From: Acidimicrobiaceae bacterium UBA2093
GTDB lineage: Bacteria; Actinomycetota; Acidimicrobiia; Acidimicrobiales; Ilumatobacteraceae
DNA: 5,593 nt
Direction: 5' to 3'
NCBI GenBank assembly: GCA_002331255.1
Contig: DCZD01000012.1
Location: forward strand, 54,628-60,220
The first letter of the stretch is position 1, and each line of letters starts with the position of its first letter. The position numbers and the translations under genes were made by a program. Below, in pieces: positions 1-4,763 of this stretch. The notes under the pieces are model-generated. The model saw nothing but the letters and a program-made list of their open reading frames with translations. It searched no databases and was not told the origin of the DNA.

Positions 1-996
1 TCGAAGAAGAAGGCCGAGCTAGCGAAAAAGGCTGCAGCAAAGAAAAAGGCTGAGTTGGTGAAGAAGGCTGCGGCGAAGAAGAAAGCTGACGCTCAGAAGA
101 AGGCTGAGTTGGTGAAGAAGGCTGCGGCGAAGAAGAAAGCTGACGCTCAGAAGAAGGCTGAGCTGGCCAAAAAGCTCGCCGCAAAAAAGGCAGAGGCCAA
201 GATAAAGGCGGAACTTGCGCGTGAGAAGGCGCGAGTGAAGGCCGAAGCCGATCGTAAGCGCAAGCAAGAAGCACGTGAAAAAGAAGCACAAGCTAAAGCT
301 CAGCTTCGAGAGAAGCAGGCTGCAGAAAAAGCTCGCCTCAAAGCGCGCGCAGAAGCAGAGAAGGTTCGACTGAAGGAAAAAGCCGAGCGGGACAAGCAGC
401 GTGCTGCAGAAGCAGCTGAGCGTGCGGTGGCTAAAGCAGCTGCCGAAGCCGAGAAGGTTCGTCTACGAGAAGAGGCTGCCGCTGCGAAAGCGGCTGAGAA
501 AGCCGCTGCCGAAGCCGAGAAGACACGTCTGAAGGCTGAAGCAGAAGCGAAGAAGAAAGCCGAGGCGAAGAAATTCATCATCGTCAAGGGACCATCAGAA
601 GATGGAATTACTTCAACTAAAGAGTTCGACTTGAAGTTCTTGTCTGCCCAGCGTGATGCTCTTCGTATTGAGCGTACGAAGTTGCTTGGTCAAGCAGACC
701 GACTCGAAGACGAGGCGAATGCCCTCATCGCTGATGCCGAGATGGGCGATGTTCAGTTCGATGATGAAGGCGGCGAAGGCGACACCATGGTTGTCGAGCG
801 TGAACGAGACCAAGTGTTGTCTGCGCAAGCACGTCAGACAGTGACAGAGATTGACGCAGCACTCGAGCGCATGTCACGCGGTGAGTATGGCTATTCGACT
901 GTGTCTGGTTTCCCAATTCCCAAAGAGCGTTTGAAGGCGCTTCCGTGGGCGACCGAGTTGGTCACTGAGCGCGCGGGTGGACTTGGCCGTCGCTAG
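1..996 (+). CDS. DksA/TraR-like protein with histone H1-like Lys/Ala tail (5' partial)
   Basis: The frame is open from base 1 to the TAG at 994-996 (331 codons), so the true start lies upstream; the TTG at 55 is an internal leucine in a repeat. Codons 1 to about 75 are almost purely Lys/Ala with some Glu, like bacterial histone H1-like tails. Codons about 75-190 alternate K/R/E/A, suiting a long charged helix. From about base 625 a DksA/TraR-like domain follows: a helical hairpin with an acidic turn (DDEGGEGD), then the VERERD segment, then a C-terminus matching the family around YG, SG.PI, ERLKALP and A. All four zinc-ligand positions are substituted: Ser (codon at 895), Ser (904), Leu (958) and Glu (967). 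Known family: Streptomyces DdbA, as I recall, has this H1-plus-DksA architecture and binds DNA. Inference: a nucleoid-associated protein that may also touch RNA polymerase. The gene overlaps lspA by 20 bases. A simple basic DNA-binding protein with no polymerase role is the alternative. Confidence 0.86.
   Translation, partial: SKKKAELAKKAAAKKKAELVKKAAAKKKADAQKKAELVKKAAAKKKADAQKKAELAKKLAAKKAEAKIKAELAREKARVKAEADRKRKQEAREKEAQAKAQLREKQAAEKARLKARAEAEKVRLKEKAERDKQRAAEAAERAVAKAAAEAEKVRLREEAAAAKAAEKAAAEAEKTRLKAEAEAKKKAEAKKFIIVKGPSEDGITSTKEFDLKFLSAQRDALRIERTKLLGQADRLEDEANALIADAEMGDVQFDDEGGEGDTMVVERERDQVLSAQARQTVTEIDAALERMSRGEYGYSTVSGFPIPKERLKALPWATELVTERAGGLGRR
46..162 (+). repeat. 54-bp exact tandem repeat (about 2.2 copies) in the Lys/Ala tail
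   Basis: Bases 49-102 and 103-156 are identical, and period-54 identity holds from 46 to 162. Each unit encodes 18 residues (AELVKKAAAKKKADAQKK). A degenerate partial copy (AELAKKAAAKKKA) precedes it at about 13-51. Because the period is a multiple of three, copy-number change keeps the frame. Identity at synonymous positions suggests recent duplication by slippage or unequal exchange, or possibly an assembly artefact. Confidence 0.93.
349..522 (+). repeat. Dispersed AEAEK repeats in the charged helix
   Basis: The 18-base string encoding AAEAEK occurs identically at 439-456 and 505-522, 66 bases (22 codons) apart. A diverged AEAEK copy lies at 349-363. Each is followed by a VRL or TRL triplet of residues. 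This looks like older repeat expansion of a Lys/Glu/Ala helix than the exact tandem array nearer the 5' end. Confidence 0.75.
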
Positions 997-1474
997 TCGT
1001 CGATGGTCGACGCTGTGGCTGTCTGCTCTCGTGGTGCTGGCCGATCAGGTCACCAAGCACTGGGCCGTCAACCATCTTGCTGACGGCCATACGGTCGACA
1101 TCGTGTGGACCCTCAGATTCAAACTCGGCTTCAACAGTGGCATGGCGTTCTCGCAGGCCGAAGGTTTGGGTCCCATCATCGGAGTTGTAGCACTTGTCGC
1201 CATCGTGGTCTTGGCGTTCGTTGTGCGCCAGTCCGACACACGCACGGGGTCGTTCGCGGCCGCTGCCATTCTCGGCGGCGCAGCAGGCAACGTCGCAGAT
1301 CGTTTGTTCCGCGGCGATGGTTGGCTTCACGGAGCAGTAGTCGACTTCATTGACCTTCAGTGGTGGCCTGTTTTCAATATTGCCGACATGGCCATCACCA
1401 TCGGTGGTGCGATTCTGGTGATTGGTGCGTGGCGAACCCCCAAGCGGTCTGTGGCAGACGGAGCGCCATCATGA
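977..1474 (+). CDS. lspA: Lipoprotein signal peptidase (signal peptidase II)
   Basis: This is the inner-membrane aspartyl protease that removes the signal peptide from diacylglyceryl-modified prolipoproteins, acting after Lgt. The 165 residues are a normal length. Four membrane segments lie at about 10-28, 63-83, 92-108 and 133-151. Family motifs are present in order: ADQVTKHWA (22-30), FNSGMAF (52-58), GGAAGNVADRL (100-110), VVDFIDL (121-127) and FNIADMAI (133-140). The two expected catalytic aspartates are D108 and D137. The GTG at 977 was chosen because it gives a short cytoplasmic N-terminus before the first membrane helix; the next in-frame GTG, at 1031, falls inside that helix. No clear Shine-Dalgarno site precedes 977. 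The start lies 20 bases inside the upstream dksA-like gene, and the stop overlaps the rluD start as ATGA, so translational coupling on both sides is likely. Confidence 0.96.
   Translation: MDLAVASRRWSTLWLSALVVLADQVTKHWAVNHLADGHTVDIVWTLRFKLGFNSGMAFSQAEGLGPIIGVVALVAIVVLAFVVRQSDTRTGSFAAAAILGGAAGNVADRLFRGDGWLHGAVVDFIDLQWWPVFNIADMAITIGGAILVIGAWRTPKRSVADGAPS
1460..1463 (+). promoter_or_regulatory. Shine-Dalgarno site for rluD
   Basis: GGAG sits inside the last codons of lspA, seven bases before the ATG at 1471. Together with the ATGA stop/start overlap it fixes the rluD start here and not at any further-upstream in-frame codon. Confidence 0.7.
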
Positions 1475-2388
1475 TCTTCGAAGAGTCGATTCCGAGTGCG
1501 CTCGACGGAGAGCGCCTCGATCGCATCGTCGCGCTGATGTTGGACGTCTCGCGTTCAGATGCATCGAGCATCATCGACGCCGGAGGCGTCGCAGTCGATG
1601 GGGGAGTCACAAACGTTGGCAAACAACGACTCACTGCGGAGCAGCTGGTTCGTGTCGACGATGCGTTCATGCCGCTGCCTTTGCTTCCTCAGGCCGACTC
1701 GACACTCGACGTCGACATCATCCATGTGGATGACGACGTCATCGTCGTCAATAAGGCCGCTGGCATGGTGGTGCATCCGGCAGCGGGCCACCAGGGCGGC
1801 ACATTGGTGAATGCGCTCCTCGCCAGGTACCCGGAAATTGCCGACGTCGGAGAGCCAATACGCCCCGGAGTTGTTCATCGTCTCGATGCGGGAACGAGCG
1901 GCCTTTTGATGGTCGCCAGATCGCATCGGGCGTATGAGCAGTTAGTGGGACAGCTCGCTGACCGTTCAGTCGAGCGTGAATATGTCGCACTTGCGTGGGG
2001 CCACTTCGATTCGTCGACCAGCACCATTGACGCACCTCTTGGTCGCGATCATCGCGACCCCATGCGAATGGCGGTTGTGCACGACGGAAAGATGGCACGG
2101 ACGCATATCGAAGTGTTGGAGACGTTCTGGAGTCCCGCAGCTCTGTCGCTTGTCAAGTGCAACCTCGAGACGGGCCGGACCCACCAGATCAGGGTTCACT
2201 TGGCCGCGGTTTCTCATCCGGTGGTTGGTGATGGCACGTACGGAGGCTCGCGTTCGTCGCTGCCGGCACCGCGCCCTATGTTGCACGCGCGCCGACTCGG
2301 CTTCTTGCACCCGTCTACTGGTGTCTTCATGGCATTTGAGGCAGACATTCCTCAAGACATGTCCAAAGTCATCGCACGCTGTTCATGA
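1471..2388 (+). CDS. rluD: RluD-type 23S rRNA pseudouridine synthase (RluA family)
   Basis: This enzyme isomerises specific uridines to pseudouridine; RluD acts on the helix 69 loop of 23S rRNA. The 305-residue length is typical. An N-terminal S4-like RNA-binding domain (about 1-66, with LDGERLDRIVA and the AGGVAVDG turn) precedes the catalytic domain. The catalytic motif is HRLDAGTSGLLMVAR, with the catalytic aspartate at residue 139. The C-terminal signature TGRTHQIRVHLA, then HPVVGD, closes the active-site fold. IIHVDDDVIVVNKAAGMVVHP (83-103) matches the usual segment before the catalytic loop. The ATG overlaps the lspA stop (ATGA) and has GGAG seven bases upstream, so it is probably translated from the lspA message. 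The S4 domain and the genomic position beside lspA favour RluD, though substrate specificity cannot be proven from motifs and other RluA-family members remain possible. Confidence 0.94.
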   Translation: MIFEESIPSALDGERLDRIVALMLDVSRSDASSIIDAGGVAVDGGVTNVGKQRLTAEQLVRVDDAFMPLPLLPQADSTLDVDIIHVDDDVIVVNKAAGMVVHPAAGHQGGTLVNALLARYPEIADVGEPIRPGVVHRLDAGTSGLLMVARSHRAYEQLVGQLADRSVEREYVALAWGHFDSSTSTIDAPLGRDHRDPMRMAVVHDGKMARTHIEVLETFWSPAALSLVKCNLETGRTHQIRVHLAAVSHPVVGDGTYGGSRSSLPAPRPMLHARRLGFLHPSTGVFMAFEADIPQDMSKVIARCS

Positions 2389-2395
2389 ACTTGTG

Positions 2396-2411
2396 GCTCG
2401 ACGGAGCGAGC
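2396..2411. terminator. Weak hairpin between convergent rluD and rrf2
   Basis: GCTCG (2396-2400) and CGAGC (2407-2411) form a five-base-pair stem around ACGGAG. CTT at 2390-2392 could also pair with AAG at 2412-2414 across a three-base bulge. It is the only stem in the 40-base convergent gap, so it could help end transcription from either side. Neither strand has a T-run after it, so it is not a standard intrinsic terminator. Confidence 0.25.
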
Positions 2412-2428
2412 AAGGATGTAGCTGAAAT

Positions 2429-2887
2429 TCAGTGAGTGTGATCGTGGTCGTACGTCGGCCACTTCGCTTGGCCCCGTGCGATGTCCGTAATCGCAGCAAG
2501 TGTGTATGCCCCGAGATGTTCGCGCATGTGGCGGCCAGCTAGGTCCCAGATTGCGAGCAGCACGCACTGTCCGTCGTGGTCACATGCTCCGTCTTGGTGC
2601 GGCTGTCCAAAATCGCCCAAGGTGATCGGTCCGTCAACTGCAGAGATGATCTCAGACAACCTGATGTCCTCGGGCGACTTGGCGAGTACGTATCCGCCTC
2701 CGACACCTCGCTTCGACTTCACGAGTCCGGCACCTTTCAATGCGAGGAGGATCTGTTCGAGGTACGGCTGTGGCAGGGCCGTGCGCTCAGCAATGTCACG
2801 GACAGACGTCGGGCCGGCCTCATTCTGATGGAGTGCGAGAGAAAGTAGGGCCCTGCACGCATAGTCGCCGCGGGTGGAAACTCGCAC
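2429..2887 (-). CDS. Rrf2-family transcriptional regulator
   Basis: This is a 152-residue winged-helix DNA-binding protein of the IscR/NsrR/RsrR/CymR family, usually dimeric and often carrying an Fe-S cluster that senses redox state, nitric oxide or iron-sulfur demand. The N-terminus MRVSTRGDYACRAL is the family's typical opening and supports the GTG at 2887. The helix-turn-helix covers about 28-48 (SVRDIAE, then LPQPYLEQIL) and the wing is RGVGGGYVLA (60-69). Cysteines are at 11, 102 and 108. C102-X5-C108 aligns with the second and third cluster cysteines of IscR, but the first is Pro96 and the IscR ligand His107 is Leu111. Nearby H97 and H104, or the His-rich end DHDHTH, might supply other ligands. 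No good Shine-Dalgarno site is correctly spaced; TACGAT six bases before GTG suggests a leaderless transcript. It diverges from the phosphatase gene across 23 bases, so control of itself and that neighbour is the natural inference. Confidence 0.92.
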   Translation of the reverse strand: MRVSTRGDYACRALLSLALHQNEAGPTSVRDIAERTALPQPYLEQILLALKGAGLVKSKRGVGGGYVLAKSPEDIRLSEIISAVDGPITLGDFGQPHQDGACDHDGQCVLLAIWDLAGRHMREHLGAYTLAAITDIARGQAKWPTYDHDHTH

Positions 2888-2892
2888 GGGTT

Positions 2893-2898
2893 TATCGT
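2893..2898 (+). promoter_or_regulatory. Candidate -10 element for the phosphatase gene
   Basis: TATCGT (fits TANNNT) ends 12 bases before the ATG at 2911, predicting a very short leader starting near 2905. It overlaps the minus-strand TACGAT almost completely. No -35 hexamer is visible at the expected distance inside the rrf2 5' end. Confidence 0.35.
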
Positions 2899-2899
2899 A
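2894..2899 (-). promoter_or_regulatory. Candidate -10 element for leaderless rrf2 mRNA
   Basis: On the minus strand TACGAT (fits TANNNT) is followed by six bases (AAACCC) and then the GTG start, which would put the transcription start on the first base of the start codon. This is the geometry of actinobacterial leaderless promoters. AGGAGA also occurs, but about 18 bases upstream, too far for a normal ribosome site. No convincing -35 is visible. Confidence 0.5.
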
Positions 2900-2911
2900 G
2901 GTGTTCTCCTA
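2898..2911. promoter_or_regulatory. Candidate operator dyad in the divergent start region
   Basis: An imperfect 14-base inverted repeat reads TAGG.G..C.CCTA. It touches both -10-like elements and the first base of the phosphatase ATG. A dimeric Rrf2 protein bound here could block both genes. The dyad is short, so chance occurrence is possible. Confidence 0.3.
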
Positions 2912-4026
2912 TGTCGAACCCGTCTCTAGTCCTGCCTTCGTACGGGGGTGACTGCCTCACCTCTGTTATCCCAGTTCTTCTGGGCGTTGAGAGCCGGCCA
3001 GGGGCCACGGACATGTCCTGGATTCCGACCTCGTTCGATCGCCGTCTACCTACGGTGCTCCTCGTTCTTGATGGCCTCGGATGGAGTCAACTCCAGTCGC
3101 GTCTTCATCTTGCACCGACCTTGGCTGCCATGCCGGCTGCCCGCATCACCTCTACAGCGCCGAGCACAACAGCGACTGCACTTACTTCGATTACGACCGG
3201 ACTGACACCTGGTGAACATGGAATTGTCGGATATCGAATGCACATGGGTGATTCGGTGATGAACACTCTTCGATGGGGTAATGAGGGCGGTGATTGCCGT
3301 CGCACGTTTCCTCCACATATCGTCCAGTCATGTCCACCGTTCATGGGCATGAGAGTTCCTGTCGTCAGTCGTGCGGAATTCGAGTCCACCGGATTCACCG
3401 AAGCCCATCTCCGTGGAGTGAGACATGAGGGTTGGCGCGCAGCATCAAGCATTCCTGTCATCATTGGCGACCTGTTGCGCAGGGGGGAAAGTTTCGTCTA
3501 TGCGTATTACGACGGCATTGACAAGATCGCACATGAGCGCGGCTTCGGTGAGTACTACGACGCCGAACTACAAGTGACAGACGAGCTCGTTGCACGCATT
3601 GCGCATGCGATGCCGGAGGGGACGCAGTTATTGGTGACCGCCGATCATGGCCAGGTCCACGTCGGAAGTAACACTGTTGTACTTGACGCTTCCGTGACCG
3701 CGATGCTGACGACGCAGTCGGGTGAAGGACGGTTTCGCTGGCTTCACGCTGGGCGCGGTGCGCGTGGAACTCTCGAACAACTCTGTCGAGAGCTATACGG
3801 CGATATCGCATGGGTCGTGTCCCGTCAACAAGTGTTGGACGAGAAATGGTTTGGTCCGCGGGTCACAGCAGACACTGAGCGGCGGTTGGGCGACGTCGCA
3901 CTCGTTGCGCGCGATGCCGTCTCTTTCGAAGACCCTGCCGATTCTGGACCATTCGCGTTGGTGTGCAGGCATGGGTCGCTCACCGCAGATGAGATGTATG
4001 TGCCATTTCTCGTGTCTCAGCACTGA
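2911..4026 (+). CDS. Type I phosphodiesterase/nucleotide pyrophosphatase family protein
   Basis: This is a 371-residue member of the alkaline phosphatase superfamily, NPP/phosphodiesterase branch, which hydrolyses phosphate mono- or diesters through a Thr/Ser nucleophile and two metal ions, usually zinc. All expected ligands are visible: D54 (LVLDGLGW), the nucleophile region STTATAL with T86 or T87, D204 and H208 (YYDGIDKIAHERG), D245 and H246 (VTADHGQ) and H354 (CRHGSLTADE). TGLTPGEHGIVGY (96-108) matches the family segment after the nucleophile. The family's usual Asn after the nucleophile (in T-F-P-N) is Ala90 here, which may alter substrate choice. No signal peptide or membrane helix is seen, so it should be cytoplasmic. 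The ATG at 2911 fits because the conserved opening LPSYGGDCL begins a few residues later; an upstream extension would run antisense through rrf2. Only a weak AGG precedes the start. The substrate is unknown. bpa follows after 26 bases and may be cotranscribed. Confidence 0.88.
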   Translation: MSNPSLVLPSYGGDCLTSVIPVLLGVESRPGATDMSWIPTSFDRRLPTVLLVLDGLGWSQLQSRLHLAPTLAAMPAARITSTAPSTTATALTSITTGLTPGEHGIVGYRMHMGDSVMNTLRWGNEGGDCRRTFPPHIVQSCPPFMGMRVPVVSRAEFESTGFTEAHLRGVRHEGWRAASSIPVIIGDLLRRGESFVYAYYDGIDKIAHERGFGEYYDAELQVTDELVARIAHAMPEGTQLLVTADHGQVHVGSNTVVLDASVTAMLTTQSGEGRFRWLHAGRGARGTLEQLCRELYGDIAWVVSRQQVLDEKWFGPRVTADTERRLGDVALVARDAVSFEDPADSGPFALVCRHGSLTADEMYVPFLVSQH

Positions 4027-4038
4027 GCTGCCCACTTC

Positions 4039-4050
4039 GATGTCAACATC
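4039..4050. repeat. Short inverted repeat just before bpa
   Basis: GATGT and ACATC flank a two-base CA centre, making a 12-base dyad two bases before the GTG at 4053. With so short a loop it is more operator-like than hairpin-like. It occupies most of the 26-base gap after the phosphatase gene, where a ribosome site would be expected and none is seen. Confidence 0.35.
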
Positions 4051-4052
4051 AG

Positions 4053-4616
4053 GTGCGCGCTTGGCAGACTGAAGGTGTGAGTGACATCTCCAACCCCCAG
4101 CATCTCTCCGGCCCAGAGCACATCGCTAGCCCCGAAGTGCTTCCGAACAATGTGACCGGAGTCTTTCCGACATCCGTATCCAGCGACGGGGAGGGTCGCG
4201 GCGTCGAACCTGAAACCGAATCTGTGACCGAGCCAGCGAAAGTTATGCGTATCGGATCGATGGTGAAGCAGTTGCTCGACGAAGTGCGTGGCACGACGCT
4301 TGACGAGCCAAGCCGTGAGCGACTCGCAGAGATTTACGATCGGTCGATTGTCGAAATCTCAGAATCGGTGTCACCAGACTTGGCTGAAGAGTTGAAGATG
4401 CTCGCGCTTCCGTTCAAAGAAGGGGAGGTGCCGAGCGAATCTGAGTTGCGCGTGGCGAAAGCCCAGTTGGTGGGTTGGCTTGAAGGATTGTTCCACGGCA
4501 TCCAAGCCACGCTGTTTGCTCAACAACTTGCCGCTCGGCAGCAACTCGAGCAGATGCGCCAGATTCAGGCACCAACTCAGCCCGGTCAGCCTGGTCCCGG
4601 CGGGACCTATCTCTGA
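4053..4616 (+). CDS. bpa: Bacterial proteasome activator (Bpa/PafE)
   Basis: Bpa forms an ATP-independent ring (a dodecamer in Mycobacterium) that docks on the 20S proteasome, opens its gate and feeds in unfolded or selected substrates, separate from the ATPase ring and Pup tagging. The conserved core begins at EPAKVMRIGSM (60-70) and runs through KQLLDEV, ALPFKEGEVPSE (118-129), AKAQLVGWLEGLFHGIQ (135-151) and LFAQQLAARQQLEQMRQ (154-170), a close match to the mycobacterial protein. The N-terminal 60 residues and the Pro/Gly/Gln-rich linker before the end look disordered. The last residues, GGTYL, keep the penultimate Tyr of the gate-opening motif; the mycobacterial protein ends GQYL. The start is uncertain: GTG at 4053 (187 aa, used here) has no ribosome site, and GTG at 4077 (179 aa, beginning MSDIS) is equally plausible with GAAGG too close upstream. 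It implies that this organism carries proteasome genes elsewhere. Confidence 0.95.
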   Translation: MRAWQTEGVSDISNPQHLSGPEHIASPEVLPNNVTGVFPTSVSSDGEGRGVEPETESVTEPAKVMRIGSMVKQLLDEVRGTTLDEPSRERLAEIYDRSIVEISESVSPDLAEELKMLALPFKEGEVPSESELRVAKAQLVGWLEGLFHGIQATLFAQQLAARQQLEQMRQIQAPTQPGQPGPGGTYL

Positions 4617-4655
4617 CCTGACGCACCCGACTGCTAATTTCGGCAAATCACATTG

Positions 4656-4688
4656 CTGTCACCCGTGGGTACATCCCCAGCGTGACAG
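4656..4688 (+). other. Stable hairpin in the bpa-dnaE gap
   Basis: CTGTCAC (4656-4662) pairs perfectly with GTGACAG (4682-4688). Inside, after a C-C mismatch, C4664 pairs with G4680 and TGGG (4666-4669) with CCCA (4676-4679), leaving a six-base loop. That is 12 base pairs in 33 bases. A G-rich stretch follows (4690-4706) with no T-run, so this is not a standard intrinsic terminator. It may be a dnaE leader structure, an mRNA-end stabiliser for bpa, or an operator. Confidence 0.5.
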
Positions 4689-4750
4689 AGGTGGGAGGCA
4701 GGGCGGCACATCTCGATGGTCACTTGCCATGAGTCAGTGCGCGACACAAG

Positions 4751-4755
4751 GGAGG
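4751..4755 (+). promoter_or_regulatory. Shine-Dalgarno site for dnaE
   Basis: GGAGG lies eight bases before the GTG at 4764, the strongest ribosome site in the window. It decides the start against in-frame GTGs at 4737 and 4755 and agrees with the family N-terminus (MSESFTHLHVHTEYS). Confidence 0.85.
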
Positions 4756-4763
4756 TGGCAGAG

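Noticed and set aside
55..57. TTG as the start of the DksA-like gene
   Set aside because: The same frame is open back to base 1 with the same Lys/Ala repeats, and this TTG recurs as Leu in the next repeat unit at 109, so the gene is truncated by the window edge.
19..587. Minus-strand Ser/Leu/Ala-rich reading frames opposite the Lys/Ala tail
   Set aside because: They are antisense shadows of the low-complexity repeat, with no family motifs of their own.
1360..1470. Upstream extension of rluD inside lspA
   Set aside because: The added residues do not resemble an S4 domain start, while the ATG at 1471 has GGAG and the ATGA overlap.
2422..2432. CTGAA-A-TTCAG palindrome at the rrf2 stop
   Set aside because: It is only five-base arms overlapping the stop codon, with no T-run, and is likely chance.
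2740..2910. Upstream extension of the phosphatase gene
   Set aside because: It would lie wholly antisense to the conserved N-terminus of the Rrf2 gene, and the family-like N-terminus begins at 2911.
4635..4640. TAATTT as a dnaE promoter -10
   Set aside because: It fits TANNNT but has only a partial -35 match (TGAC within 4613-4618) and lies over 120 bases from the start; the evidence is too thin to annotate.
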